The translations under genes were made by a program, and so were the position numbers. The notes under the pieces were generated by a model. The model was given only the letters and a program-made list of their open reading frames with translations, was not told the origin of the DNA and searched no databases. Below are positions 1 through 9,846 of a DNA stretch of 64,000 nucleotides, in pieces (positions within the stretch are counted from its first letter, which is position 1; the number at the start of each line of letters is the position of its first letter). The DNA comes from an uncultured Pelagibacteraceae bacterium (GTDB taxonomy: Bacteria; Pseudomonadota; Alphaproteobacteria; Pelagibacterales; Pelagibacteraceae). Location of the stretch: the NCBI GenBank assembly GCA_902524535.1, contig CABZDR010000001.1, forward strand, positions 310,001 to 374,000. Direction: 5' to 3'.

Positions 1-1739
1 TGTCCTGTAACCCTGCTATCGGTGGATTAGGCAAAGGTCATCTTGTAAGAGAAATAGATGCACTAGATGGTGTTATGGGTGAGGTTGCTGACAAGTCAGG
101 AATACAATTTAGGTTATTGAATAGAAGTAGAGGTCCAGCAGTTAGAGGTCCACGAACTCAGTCAGATAGATCGTTATATCGTAAATTTATGCAAGAAAAA
201 CTTGTAAACTACTGTAATTTAAGCATTTTTTCTGACCCTGTAATTAAATTTATTTTTATAAATAACTCTATAAGTGGTTTTTTAACATTAAAAGGAAATA
301 AGGTAATCTGTAAAAAGTTAATCTTAACCACTGGTACTTTTTTAAATGGATTGATACATATTGGCGATAAAAAGATACCAGCAGGAAGATTTAATGAAAA
401 ACCAAGCACAGGTTTAAGTGAACAATTAGCAAAATATAAATTCAAAATTGGAAGGCTTAAAACTGGTACACCTCCTAGATTAGATTCCAGAACAATAAAT
501 TTTGATATTTTAGAAAAACAAGATGCAGACAAAGATCCATATTTTTTTTCATTCTTAACTAAAGAGAATTTTAATAAACAAGTGTCGTGTTCAATGACTT
601 ACACAAACGAAAAGGTTCACAAAATAATTGAAAAAAATCTATCTAAGAGCGCGATGTATTCTGGTAATATTAAAGGTGTAGGACCAAGATACTGTCCATC
701 CATAGAGGACAAAATAGTTAAATTTTCAGAAAAAAACAGACATCAAATATTTTTGGAGCCTGAAGGCCTTAATGACCACACAATATACCCAAATGGGATC
801 TCAACATCACTGCCAGAGGAGGTTCAATATGAAATACTGAACAATATCAATGGTTTAGAAAATGTTAAAGTAATTAGGCCAGGATACGCGATAGAATATG
901 ACTATATTGATCCCCGAGAACTATTATTAACCTTAGAAACAAAAAAAATTAAAAATTTATTTTTGGCTGGTCAAATTAATGGGACAACTGGCTATGAGGA
1001 GGCTGCAGCTCAAGGACTTATAGCCGGGATAAATGCTGCTTTATCTCTGAAAAACTCAGAACCTTTCATCCTTGATAGATCTGATGCATATATTGGTGTC
1101 ATGATTGATGATCTTGTTACTAAAGGGGTTGCTGAACCTTACAGAATGTTTACATCACGTGCTGAGTATAGATTAAGCTTAAGGTCAGATAATGCCGATT
1201 TAAGATTAACACAAAAAGGAGTTAAGATTGGCTTAATATCTGATCATAGACGTAATATTTTTGAGGATAAATTTCAAAAATTAAGCAAAATATCATTCCA
1301 AATGGCAAATTTAAATATATCCCCGTCAAAAGCCTCTAAATTTGGTATCAAAATTTCGAAGGATGGTGTTTTCAGGTCTTCTGAGGAGATTTTAACTCAA
1401 AAAGATGTTGATATGACAAAAATAAGGGAAATTTGGCCTGAAATTAAAGATTATGGAGTTGAGATCGATGACCAAATTGAGATTAATGCTCATTACAGAG
1501 GATATTTAAAGAAGCAAAAAGCTGACATTTTAGCTTTTAAAAGAGATGAGAATTTATCTATTCCAGATAATATTGATTATGATCAGTTTTCAGGTCTATC
1601 TAATGAGGTGAAGTCGAAATTTAAGGAAATTAGGCCAAAAACAATAGGTCAGGCATTAAGAATTGACGGAATTACCCCTGCAGCAGCATATATTTTGTTG
1701 TCACATCTAAAAAGAAAGTCTATTAAGCATATAGCTTAA
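1..1739 (+). CDS. mnmG: MnmG, tRNA uridine-5-carboxymethylaminomethyl modification enzyme (5' partial)
   Basis: FAD-dependent enzyme that, with MnmE, installs the cmnm5 group on U34 of tRNAs reading split-box codons. The gene is cut by the left window edge: the frame is already open at base 3 with SCNPAIGG and [14 protein letters not shown], a hallmark of the family N-terminal FAD domain, so the internal Met at 75 is not the start. Further family segments are [33 protein letters not shown] (about 300 residues in) and the C-terminal MnmE-binding helical part with [10 protein letters not shown]. The stop overlaps the rsmG start by one base (TAATG), the usual mnmG-rsmG-parA-parB arrangement near the chromosome origin. 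The missing 5' end contains the GxGxxG dinucleotide motif. Confidence 0.97.
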   Translation, partial: SCNPAIGGLGKGHLVREIDALDGVMGEVADKSGIQFRLLNRSRGPAVRGPRTQSDRSLYRKFMQEKLVNYCNLSIFSDPVIKFIFINNSISGFLTLKGNKVICKKLILTTGTFLNGLIHIGDKKIPAGRFNEKPSTGLSEQLAKYKFKIGRLKTGTPPRLDSRTINFDILEKQDADKDPYFFSFLTKENFNKQVSCSMTYTNEKVHKIIEKNLSKSAMYSGNIKGVGPRYCPSIEDKIVKFSEKNRHQIFLEPEGLNDHTIYPNGISTSLPEEVQYEILNNINGLENVKVIRPGYAIEYDYIDPRELLLTLETKKIKNLFLAGQINGTTGYEEAAAQGLIAGINAALSLKNSEPFILDRSDAYIGVMIDDLVTKGVAEPYRMFTSRAEYRLSLRSDNADLRLTQKGVKIGLISDHRRNIFEDKFQKLSKISFQMANLNISPSKASKFGIKISKDGVFRSSEEILTQKDVDMTKIREIWPEIKDYGVEIDDQIEINAHYRGYLKKQKADILAFKRDENLSIPDNIDYDQFSGLSNEVKSKFKEIRPKTIGQALRIDGITPAAAYILLSHLKRKSIKHIA

Positions 1740-2386
1740 TGGATCAAATAAATTTAAATTCATATTCAAAAATTTCAAATTTTAATGTTTCACGTGAAAC
1801 TTGTAATGAGTTAGAAAGCTTCATTTCTTTGATTCAACAAAAAAATGAGGAAATTAACATAATAAGCAAAAAAAACTCAAAGAAAGATGATATTAGACAA
1901 CGTCATGTAATAGATTCAGCACAAATCGTTGATTTTGTTGATATAAATAGTAATACAACCTATGATTTAGGTTCTGGGGCAGGGTTGCCAGGAATTGTCG
2001 TGGCAATAGTGATGAAAAATTTAAAAGTTGATATGAAAATTAGTTTGTTTGAAAAAAGTTATCATAAATGTGTTTTTCTAAAACATGTTTCTAAAGAATT
2101 AGACTTGAACACAGAAGTTATTCAAAAAGATATTTTTAAATTAAAAAATATGGAAACAGGAACAATAATGTCGAGAGCATTTAAACCAATGCCATTAGTT
2201 TTAAATTTAGTAAATGACAATTTTAAGAGATTTAAAAATATAATTTTTTTTATGGGCAAAAATGGAAAAAAAGTTTTAAAAGAAACACTACAGCACTGGG
2301 ACTTAGATTATGAGGAAAAAAAAAGTTTAACAAATGAGAGCTCGTTTATATTAAACATAAAAAAAATCAAAAAAAAATTATCGTGA
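1739..2386 (+). CDS. rsmG: RsmG, 16S rRNA (guanine-527-N7)-methyltransferase
   Basis: SAM-dependent methyltransferase for G527 of 16S rRNA. The 215-aa protein has the expected length, the SAM-binding motif DLGSGAGLPG near residue 77, and the conserved SRAF segment in the C-terminal half. The start ATG overlaps the mnmG stop; the end overlaps the GTG start of parA by four bases. The N-terminal residues NVSRET (16-21) are encoded by the parS centromere palindrome, which explains their conservation in part. Lys-rich C-terminus. Identification is firm from sequence and context. Confidence 0.95.
   Translation: MDQINLNSYSKISNFNVSRETCNELESFISLIQQKNEEINIISKKNSKKDDIRQRHVIDSAQIVDFVDINSNTTYDLGSGAGLPGIVVAIVMKNLKVDMKISLFEKSYHKCVFLKHVSKELDLNTEVIQKDIFKLKNMETGTIMSRAFKPMPLVLNLVNDNFKRFKNIIFFMGKNGKKVLKETLQHWDLDYEEKKSLTNESSFILNIKKIKKKLS
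1786..1801. promoter_or_regulatory. parS: parS centromere site inside rsmG
   Basis: TGTTTCACGTGAAACT matches the widely conserved parS consensus TGTTTCACGTGAAACA at 15 of 16 positions and contains the full 14-bp palindrome GTTTCACGTGAAAC. It lies within rsmG, about 1.4 kb upstream of the parB start. ParB is expected to bind it and spread, with ParA segregating the complex. A parS copy inside rsmG is a known arrangement. I saw no second full copy in the window. Confidence 0.93.
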
Positions 2387-3177
2387 AAATAATTTCGATT
2401 ATAAATCAAAAAGGTGGAGTAGGTAAAACGACAACTGTAATTAATTTGGCCTCTGCTTTATCGCAACAAAGTAAAAAAATTTTAGTAATAGATCTTGATC
2501 CTCAAGGAAATGCTACAACAGGGCTAGGATTATCTAATGTTGAGCAGTCAGACCAAACTATTTATGGTATTCTCAATGGGACAGTCTCAATTTCAGAAGT
2601 AATTAAAAAGACCAAATTTGAAAACTTAGATTTAATTACATCAAATGTTGATTTATCAGGTTTAGAAGTTGAAACAGCAGGTGACAACGACAGAGCATTT
2701 ATTTTAAAGACTAAATTAACCGCATATTTAAATGATTCTGGAGCATCATACGATTATATCCTAATAGATTGCCCACCATCTTTAAGTTTGTTGACAGTTA
2801 TGGCTTTAGTATCTTCCAACTCATTGTTAGTTCCGTTACAAACTGAATTTTTTGCTCTAGAGGGACTTACCCAACTCATCAAAACGATTGAACGCATTAA
2901 AGTAAATTTGAATCCTAAATTAGAAATTCAAGGTATCCTGCTGACCATGTATGACAGAAGAAACAAATTATCCTCACAAGTAGAAGAGGAAGCTAGAAAT
3001 TATTTTAAAGATAAAGTTTATCAAACCGTAATACCACGAAATGTAAGATTATCAGAAGCACCTTCACATGGTGTACCAGTATTAATCTATGACAAAAATT
3101 GTCCAGGCAGTAGATCATATTATAATTTCACAGATGAATTTATTAATCAGGAAAACAATATTGGGAGCGCAGCATAA
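2383..3177 (+). CDS. parA: ParA, chromosome-partitioning ATPase (Soj type)
   Basis: Deviant Walker A ATPase that drives segregation of ParB-parS complexes over the nucleoid. KGGVGKTTT sits at residues 10-18, followed by DLDPQGNATTGLG (Walker A') and the Walker B region DYILIDCPPSLSLLT. At 264 aa it is a standard chromosomal ParA without an N-terminal HTH extension. It uses a GTG start that overlaps the rsmG stop (GTGA), implying translational coupling, and its own stop overlaps the parB ATG by one base. Confidence 0.96.
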   Translation: MKIISIINQKGGVGKTTTVINLASALSQQSKKILVIDLDPQGNATTGLGLSNVEQSDQTIYGILNGTVSISEVIKKTKFENLDLITSNVDLSGLEVETAGDNDRAFILKTKLTAYLNDSGASYDYILIDCPPSLSLLTVMALVSSNSLLVPLQTEFFALEGLTQLIKTIERIKVNLNPKLEIQGILLTMYDRRNKLSSQVEEEARNYFKDKVYQTVIPRNVRLSEAPSHGVPVLIYDKNCPGSRSYYNFTDEFINQENNIGSAA

Positions 3178-4019
3178 TGAATAAAATCAAAAAAGGATTA
3201 GGTAGAGGGCTATCTTCTTTAATAGGAGAAAATAAAGTTGAAACTAGTAGTAGCAAATTATCTTTGAGTGAAATAATCCCTAATAGATATCAACCAAGAA
3301 AAAATTTTGATCAAGAAAGCTTAGATGAATTGTCAAATTCTATTAAGGAACGAGGCGTAATTCAACCTATTATAGTTAGAAAGTCAAAGTTAGAAAAAAC
3401 TAAATATGAGATTATAGCAGGTGAGAGAAGGTGGTTAGCAGCGAGAAAAGCTGGACTTCATGATATTCCTGTAATAATAACAGACGTTGATGACCTAAAA
3501 TCTTTAGAGTTTGCAATTGTTGAAAATGTTCAGCGCCATGACCTTAACCCGTTAGAAGAAGCACTAGGTTATAAAAGATTAATAGATGAGTTTTCCTATG
3601 ACCAGGAAAAAGTTTCAAAGTTTATTGGAAAAAGTAGAAGCTATATAACCAATTCATTAAGATTACTAAGTTTGCCTGAAGAGGTATTGAATTTTGTTAA
3701 AAATAAAAAAATCTCTGCAGGTCATGCAAAAATTCTAGTTGGATTAAGCAATGCTGAATTTATAGCCAATAAAATTATTGAAAAAAAACTTTCAGTTCGT
3801 CAAACAGAGAATTTTGTAAAAATTTTTAAAAAAAAATCTGGTCTTACTAGCAAATCAAAAGATCCAAATATTAAAGATTTAGAGCAATCAATAACTGATA
3901 AAACTGGACTTAACGTCTTTATTAAAAATAACAATAAAAATAAAGGTACAATTACTTTTGCTTATCATGATAATGATCAGTTAAACAAAATTATTGAAGT
4001 CATTAAATCTAATTATTAG
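3177..4019 (+). CDS. parB: ParB, centromere-binding CTPase (Spo0J family)
   Basis: Binds parS and loads as a CTP-dependent clamp. Visible features are the N-terminal LGRGLSSLIGE segment that contacts ParA, NRYQPRKNFD, the CTP-binding GERRWLAARKAG near residue 82, ENVQRHDLNPLEEA, the helix-turn-helix with GKSRSYITNSLRLLSLP, and a short C-terminal dimerisation domain. At 280 aa it has normal length. Its 3' end overlaps the convergent holA by 11 bp. Confidence 0.96.
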   Translation: MNKIKKGLGRGLSSLIGENKVETSSSKLSLSEIIPNRYQPRKNFDQESLDELSNSIKERGVIQPIIVRKSKLEKTKYEIIAGERRWLAARKAGLHDIPVIITDVDDLKSLEFAIVENVQRHDLNPLEEALGYKRLIDEFSYDQEKVSKFIGKSRSYITNSLRLLSLPEEVLNFVKNKKISAGHAKILVGLSNAEFIANKIIEKKLSVRQTENFVKIFKKKSGLTSKSKDPNIKDLEQSITDKTGLNVFIKNNNKNKGTITFAYHDNDQLNKIIEVIKSNY

Positions 4020-4995
4020 TTTTTACAGTTCTTAAAATAAAATCAAATAAAATATTCAGAGAATTAATTGAGTTTTTTTTTATATTTAATTCAACTTTGT
4101 TTATTTCTTCAATTAGCTTATAGGTTCTTTCAAGTGTCCAAATTTTAATTTGATTTTTCACTAATTCTTTGTCTTTCCAAAAAATTGGTGGTTTAAAACT
4201 AATGATTACTTTATCGATATTTGTGTTTATTTGTAAATTTTGTTTGAGTTTCATTAATCTTTTAGTTTTAATTAAAAATGTTTTAATAATAATTATTGCA
4301 TCTTCAAAAGAGAAATTATTTTCATTAAGAATGTATATAGTTTTCTGCCTGTTTTTAGCCAAGCAGTTATCTACAAGCTCATTAATACTATAGTTTTCTG
4401 ATAAATTAGTAAGATCATGGATCTCTTCAATAGATATTTTTTTTTTATTTGATAGAAAACTTTCAATCTTTTGTAATTCATTGTTAAGACTCTTTCTTTC
4501 ACCATAAGCTCTGTTTACGAGCAGAGTAATTGATTCTTGTGAGATTGATATATTTTTCTTTAAAAAAAAGGATTTTGAAATAGCAGACAGAGTTTCATTA
4601 CTGTCGTTATAAAACGCAATTGCAACTAAATCATTATCTTTTTCAAATAAATTTCTTAATTTAGATTTTTTATCTAAAACGCCAGAAATGAAGATAATTT
4701 TAATGTCATCTAATATTTTTTCTTTTAAAACTTCAATGTCTTCTTTAATTTTGTCACTAGCGTCCTTGATTATTATAAGTTTTTTGTTTTCAAAAAAAGA
4801 TTTTGACAAGATTTGATTATAAAAACTTTCGATATTAGATAATATTTCTTTCTCGTAATATTTAAATACATTATCTCCAAATATTGGTTTGAATTTATTC
4901 TCAATAATCTCATCTTTTTGACCATCGTTTACACCATGGAATAAGAAGATTTTTGAATTTATATTTTTATCTAAATTGAACGTTTTTAATATCAT
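4009..4995 (-). CDS. holA: HolA, DNA polymerase III delta subunit
   Basis: Clamp-loader subunit that opens the beta sliding clamp. The 328-aa protein shows the family opening FLFHGVNDGQKDEIIENKF, a diverged Walker A-like loop without ATPase function, and later FFLKK...RAYGERKSLNNELQKIE typical of delta domain II. It lies in the common leuS-lptE-holA order, with ATGA overlaps to lptE. Sequence similarity to well-studied delta subunits is modest, but the gene order makes the assignment strong. Confidence 0.9.
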   Translation of the reverse strand: MILKTFNLDKNINSKIFLFHGVNDGQKDEIIENKFKPIFGDNVFKYYEKEILSNIESFYNQILSKSFFENKKLIIIKDASDKIKEDIEVLKEKILDDIKIIFISGVLDKKSKLRNLFEKDNDLVAIAFYNDSNETLSAISKSFFLKKNISISQESITLLVNRAYGERKSLNNELQKIESFLSNKKKISIEEIHDLTNLSENYSINELVDNCLAKNRQKTIYILNENNFSFEDAIIIIKTFLIKTKRLMKLKQNLQINTNIDKVIISFKPPIFWKDKELVKNQIKIWTLERTYKLIEEINKVELNIKKNSINSLNILFDFILRTVKTNN

Positions 4996-5444
4996 TCTAA
5001 GCTTGATAAATAATTAATTAAATCTTCCACAATTTTAGTGATTAAAATATCCTCCAACTCATTTTCATACTGTTTGAGCTTAAATTTATCATCAGAATTA
5101 TTATAAGTTATCTTTTGTGATAATAATCTTTCAGCTTTATTATCTAGATTTAGACTTGAAAACTTTAAATTTATTTTTAATTCAAACACTAATGCATTAC
5201 CTTTAGAGTCTTTAGATTTAATGGTTATTTTTTTATCGCTTTTGATTTTGATATCTATTTTTTTGTTAATTTCTTTGTTTTTTAAAGCGGTAATTTTTTT
5301 TTCGAATTTATTGTTTAAAGAAGTATTTTCTTTTTCAATGGCACCAATTGTAAAATTTAAATTTTTTGTAGAGTAAATTGGCTGGTATCCACAATTAGAT
5401 AAAATTAAAAACAATATAATTAAGAAAATGAAATTATTTTTCAT
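4992..5444 (-). CDS. lptE: LptE, LPS-assembly outer-membrane lipoprotein
   Basis: Plug protein of the LptD translocon that inserts lipopolysaccharide into the outer membrane. A lipoprotein signal peptide ends in the lipobox LSNC (Cys18), followed by GYQPIYS, the characteristic LptE start of the mature protein. The 150-aa size matches the alphaproteobacterial form. It lies between leuS and holA with ATGA overlaps on both sides. The rest of the sequence is Lys/Asn-rich and weakly conserved. Confidence 0.85.
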   Translation of the reverse strand: MKNNFIFLIILFLILSNCGYQPIYSTKNLNFTIGAIEKENTSLNNKFEKKITALKNKEINKKIDIKIKSDKKITIKSKDSKGNALVFELKINLKFSSLNLDNKAERLLSQKITYNNSDDKFKLKQYENELEDILITKIVEDLINYLSSLE

Positions 5445-7978
5445 ATGATTAAGTTTATTAATTTATTTTTAATATAAATACTTTTTTTTATATCCTTATC
5501 TTTCAAAAATTTACTAGTTTTTTCGTCATTTTTTATCTTAAATAATAAATCTTTTTCGCTAATTTCTTTATTAAAATTCATAAGACCTCTTTTTTTTCCA
5601 TTAATTTGAATAACGACATTAAAATTTTCATTTTTTAAAAACTTTTCATTGACCTTTGGCCATTGATTTCTATCTTTGACTTTTAATTCATCTAAACACT
5701 CGCTTATTAAGTGAGGTATCACTGGTGAGATTACTTTTAATATTTTTTCGTAATTTAATAAAAGTTTCTTTTTATCTTTAAATTTTTTTAAATTTTTTGA
5801 TAAATAATTATAAATTTCATGTAAGTTTGCTATTAAAACATTGTAATGAAAGTTTTCTAAATTTTGAGTTATTTTTTTGATTGTTTGATTTGTAAAAATA
5901 TCAATGTCAGTCGATTGATGAATATCATTCTTTGTCTCTAGATTTAAGATCATTTTATGTAAAGACCAAAACTTTTGTATAAATTTATATGATGAAATCA
6001 TGCCTTGCTCTGACCATTGAACATCCTTCTCTGGAGGACTATCAGAGAGAATAAAAAATCTGACTGCATCTGCACCATAATTATTTATTATATTTTCTGG
6101 ATCTATAGTATTCTTTTTGGATTTAGACATTGATTCACTTGGACCAACCTCTATTTTTTCAGATGGTTTACCTTTTTTAAAAAAAATCTTACCATCATTT
6201 GTTTCAACCTCCTCTGGAGATAGCCAGTTGTTATCACTATCTTTATAAGTTTCATGACACACCATTCCTTGAGTAAATAATCCATCAAAAGGTTCTAAAT
6301 CTACAAAATCTATTTGATTGTGACCAAGGGCACGCATAAAAAATCTTGAGTATAAAAGATGTAAAATAGCATGTTCAACTCCACCGATATATTGATCAAC
6401 AGGCATCCAATATTTTACATCATCTAAATTAAAACCTTCTTTCGACTTATCAGTTGAACAAAATCTTAAAAAATACCAGGAAGAATCGACGAATGTATCT
6501 AAAGTATCTGTTTCTCTAAAACACTTTTCGCCATTTAGAGTAATTTCCCTCCAACTTTTTTGGTACTCTAAAGGGTTTCCTTTTACATCAAGGTTTACAT
6601 TTTCAGGAAGTTTTACTGGAAGATCTTTTTTGGGTATCTTAATTACTTCCCCTTTAATATTATAGGCAACAGGAATAGGACATCCCCAATATCTTTGTCT
6701 TGAGACACCCCAATCTTTAAGCCTAAAATTAATTTTACGTTTTCCAATATTCTTTTTTTCTAATATTTCTATAGTTTTTAAAATAGATTCATCTGGACAA
6801 TTAAGGCCATTGAGGAATTGAGAATTAAAAATTTTTCCTGGGCCTGTATAAGCTTCTTTATTAATCTTAAAATTTTCATTTTCACCTGGAGGGCAAACTA
6901 CAGGTAAAACTTCTAATTTATATTTTAAAGCAAAATCCAAGTCTCTTTGATCGTGAGCAGGACAACCAAATACAGCTCCAAAACCATAATCCATTAAAAC
7001 AAAGTTTGCAAAATAGACAGGAACATCTTTAGACTCATCAAGAGGATTTATAGCTTTAATATTAGTTTTAAACCCAATTTTTTCAGCATTTGCTATCGAC
7101 TCCTCCGTTGTACCTGTTTTGGCACACTCATTTTTGAATTTAACGAAACTCTCATCTTTTTTAAAAAAATTTGACAGTGGATGATCTATTGATAGAGCTA
7201 AAAAAGAAAATCCAAATAAAGTATCTGGCCTAGTAGTAAAACATTTAATATCCTTTACTGGTAAATTTGATTTAATTTTAAAATTAACTTCACATCCAAA
7301 AGATTTACCAATCCAGTTTTTTTGCATCACTTTCACTTTATTAGGCCATTTTTTTAGTTTGTTTAGGCCATCGAGTAGGTCAGACGAAAACTTAGTTATA
7401 TTAAAAAACCATTGGTTAAGTTTTTTTCTTTCAACAACAGCGCCAGATCTCCAACCTTTTCCATCAATTACCTGTTCGTTAGCGAGAACTGTCTCATCAA
7501 TAGGATCCCAATTTACGTAATTTTCTTTTCTATAAACAAGGCCTTTATCCATTAACTCTAAAAAAAAGTGTTGTTGATGTTTATAATATTCTTCTGTACA
7601 GGTTGAAATTTCTCTATTCCAATCAACAGATAACCCAAGCTGTTTTAATTGACTTTTCATAGTTTGAATATTTTTTTCAGTCCACGTTTTTGGGTCAAGA
7701 TTATTTTGCCTAGCTGCATTTTCAGCTGGCATACCAAACGAGTCCCATCCCATCGGGTGCAAAACGTTAAATCCTTGCATAGATTTGTACCTGGCAAGAA
7801 CGTCTCCTATAGTATAATTTCTAACATGCCCCATATGTATCTTACCTGAAGGATAAGGAAACATTTCTAAACAATAGAATTTTTTTTTATCTTTTTTTAT
7901 TGAAGATTTAAACGTTTGATTTTTTTCCCAAAAATTTTGCCACTTTTTTTCAATTACTTTGAAGTTATATCTTTCCAC
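5441..7978 (-). CDS. leuS: LeuS, leucyl-tRNA synthetase
   Basis: Class I synthetase charging tRNA-Leu. The HIGH motif appears as [12 protein letters not shown] near residue 45 and the KMSKS loop as SMSKSKKNT near residue 620. The editing (CP1) domain is present with the conserved Thr-rich stretch [11 protein letters not shown]. At 845 aa it has full family length. The start codon is GTG (complement at 7976-7978), the only candidate consistent with the family N-terminus. First gene of a leuS-lptE-holA operon with coupled overlaps. Confidence 0.97.
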   Translation of the reverse strand: MERYNFKVIEKKWQNFWEKNQTFKSSIKKDKKKFYCLEMFPYPSGKIHMGHVRNYTIGDVLARYKSMQGFNVLHPMGWDSFGMPAENAARQNNLDPKTWTEKNIQTMKSQLKQLGLSVDWNREISTCTEEYYKHQQHFFLELMDKGLVYRKENYVNWDPIDETVLANEQVIDGKGWRSGAVVERKKLNQWFFNITKFSSDLLDGLNKLKKWPNKVKVMQKNWIGKSFGCEVNFKIKSNLPVKDIKCFTTRPDTLFGFSFLALSIDHPLSNFFKKDESFVKFKNECAKTGTTEESIANAEKIGFKTNIKAINPLDESKDVPVYFANFVLMDYGFGAVFGCPAHDQRDLDFALKYKLEVLPVVCPPGENENFKINKEAYTGPGKIFNSQFLNGLNCPDESILKTIEILEKKNIGKRKINFRLKDWGVSRQRYWGCPIPVAYNIKGEVIKIPKKDLPVKLPENVNLDVKGNPLEYQKSWREITLNGEKCFRETDTLDTFVDSSWYFLRFCSTDKSKEGFNLDDVKYWMPVDQYIGGVEHAILHLLYSRFFMRALGHNQIDFVDLEPFDGLFTQGMVCHETYKDSDNNWLSPEEVETNDGKIFFKKGKPSEKIEVGPSESMSKSKKNTIDPENIINNYGADAVRFFILSDSPPEKDVQWSEQGMISSYKFIQKFWSLHKMILNLETKNDIHQSTDIDIFTNQTIKKITQNLENFHYNVLIANLHEIYNYLSKNLKKFKDKKKLLLNYEKILKVISPVIPHLISECLDELKVKDRNQWPKVNEKFLKNENFNVVIQINGKKRGLMNFNKEISEKDLLFKIKNDEKTSKFLKDKDIKKSIYIKNKLINLII

Positions 7979-7998
7979 AAATCACCTTAAACCCTAAG

Positions 7999-8577
7999 TT
8001 ATCGTTGATCTTGGGGGATAGCTTTATCCCCACCACGAGGATCTTTTTTTCGTCTTTCTTTAACAAGTTTTTCAATGGACTCTTTTTCGAATAAAGTTGC
8101 TTTTTTAAGAATTGCTAATTGTAACTCACTTGATATTTTAGAGTCTATTAAATTTGTAATGCAACTATTATTAGTACAAATTCTCTCGTGAACTATTATT
8201 TTAAGCGCATCAGATCTTATTTCATTCGATAAGAAGCGTACAGTTATCTTTAATTCTCTGTTATTATTTTTTCCACCATTAAACCAATCAGTTATTATAA
8301 TACCACCTGAGTAGCTGGCATTAATTAGAGGTACAAAGTCAAGTGTTTCAACTGATGCTCTCCATAATTCGTTTGCTGAAGCAAAATCAAACACTCCACC
8401 TTTTTTACCACCGAGATTGAAACGTACACCTCTGCCCTCTTCAATATTTTTTCTTACTCTGTCTTTAACATTAACAGGGTTGTCTTTAACATCTGATCTT
8501 TTAAAAAAACCATTCCCACAACTATTCAAAAGGAGAAGAGTTAATAAAATTGAAAAAAGTTTTGTCAAATTGTACAT
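7999..8577 (-). CDS. DUF3576-family outer-membrane lipoprotein
   Basis: A 192-aa lipoprotein of the alphaproteobacterial DUF3576 family, function unknown. The signal peptide ends at LLNSC (Cys20). The family core is visible in FASANELWRASVETLDFVPL and in YSGGIIITDWF. It lies just upstream of leuS on the same strand with a 20-bp gap, an arrangement common in alphaproteobacteria, suggesting an envelope role alongside lptE. The C-terminus RKKDPRGGDKAIPQDQR is polar and probably disordered. Confidence 0.85.
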   Translation of the reverse strand: MYNLTKLFSILLTLLLLNSCGNGFFKRSDVKDNPVNVKDRVRKNIEEGRGVRFNLGGKKGGVFDFASANELWRASVETLDFVPLINASYSGGIIITDWFNGGKNNNRELKITVRFLSNEIRSDALKIIVHERICTNNSCITNLIDSKISSELQLAILKKATLFEKESIEKLVKERRKKDPRGGDKAIPQDQR

Positions 8578-8759
8578 AACTTAATAGATTTGATTTAAAA
8601 CCACTAGAATTCCAAAATATCAATAAAAATATGCATTTTTTTGTTGTAAAAATATCACACATATAGAAAAAAGAGGGAAAATTGGCTAATTTTTTTAATT
8701 TCACTCTTTAAAATTGCTAAGAACCTATCATTCATATGAATAACAATAAGGAGTTTAAT

Positions 8760-9839
8760 ATGATTAACTTAAAAAAAGTGGGTCTTACAGCACTAGCAGG
8801 TTCGCTAGCAGCAGTAACAGCTCACGCAGGAGAAATGTCAGTATCTGGTTCAGCAAACGTCACTTACGTAACTGGAGAAACAGATAATGCTGCTCAAGCT
8901 TTAGGTACTGATAAAGACGTTAAGTTCTCTGGAAGTGGTGAATTAGATAATGGTTTCACATTTTCTGTTTTCACAAACATGACAGATGCTTTCGCAGTAT
9001 CATCTTCAGCAACTGTATTGAACATGGGATCTTTAGGTTCAATTGGTGTAGGTTCTGGTGGTGGAACTAATATTAACGGTGCATACGATGAAGCTATCCC
9101 AACTGCATACGAGGAAAACTCTGATGCTGGTGGACAAGGTGCAGCTAACTACGTTGGTTCATACGCTGATGGTAATGGTTTTACTTACCAACTACCAGCT
9201 ATGGAAATGATGGGTGCTACTATTACAGGTGGTCTTGATTATTCTTTCCAAGGTGGAAGTGATTCACCTTCCGATGGTGGATCAGTAGCTAGAAGCTCAA
9301 CTTGGGGTAATGCTTATGGTGTAGGTTTAACTGTAGCATACGATGCATTATCAGTAGGTGCTTTTGTTTCTGAAAGAGAAAACAAAAACATTACAGCTGA
9401 CACTACAGTAGAAGATGAGTTTACTGGTTCATGGAATGTTAAATATTCAGCAGGTCCAGTATCAATTGGTTACTCTGAGTTCTACATTGGTTCAGGATTA
9501 GCAGATGACGCTGCAGCTACAACTACAGCTAAAACTGTTGGAACATCTTCAGGTATATTTGATGGTGATATGTTCTCAATTGCGTTTAACGTAAATGATG
9601 ATCTATCAATATCTTACTCAGAGATGACTGCTACTCATGACTCACAAGGTCACGTGGCTACAGTAGGATCAGTAGCTCAAGAGGAAGACGTTGATGAGAA
9701 ACATGAGTCAATACAAGTAGCTTATTCAATGGGTGCTATGTCAATCAAAGCATACTCAACAGAAATTACTAACCCTAATTTTGATGAAGATGCAGCTACA
9801 CGAAACGTGAATGAAATCGCTTTAGGATTATCATTCTAA
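8760..9839 (+). CDS. Major outer-membrane porin (alphaproteobacterial type)
   Basis: Beta-barrel porin for small-solute passage. The signal peptide is MINLKKVGLTALAGSLAAVTAHA, followed by a mature protein of alternating hydrophobic strands ending in the C-terminal Phe motif IALGLSF used by the BAM complex. I choose the ATG at 8760 instead of the in-frame ATG at 8736, because AAGGAG at 8748-8753 lies 6 bases upstream and the signal peptide starts there. Codon use is clearly less A/T-biased than its neighbours (many GCA/GCT, GGT), as expected for a highly expressed gene. A strong terminator follows. Confidence 0.9.
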   Translation: MINLKKVGLTALAGSLAAVTAHAGEMSVSGSANVTYVTGETDNAAQALGTDKDVKFSGSGELDNGFTFSVFTNMTDAFAVSSSATVLNMGSLGSIGVGSGGGTNINGAYDEAIPTAYEENSDAGGQGAANYVGSYADGNGFTYQLPAMEMMGATITGGLDYSFQGGSDSPSDGGSVARSSTWGNAYGVGLTVAYDALSVGAFVSERENKNITADTTVEDEFTGSWNVKYSAGPVSIGYSEFYIGSGLADDAAATTTAKTVGTSSGIFDGDMFSIAFNVNDDLSISYSEMTATHDSQGHVATVGSVAQEEDVDEKHESIQVAYSMGAMSIKAYSTEITNPNFDEDAATRNVNEIALGLSF

Positions 9840-9846
9840 GTTTAGT

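Noticed and set aside
8522-8704. 60-aa frame between the DUF3576 gene and the porin
   Set aside because: It overlaps the real lipoprotein start in another frame, has no ribosome-binding site and no family-like pattern.
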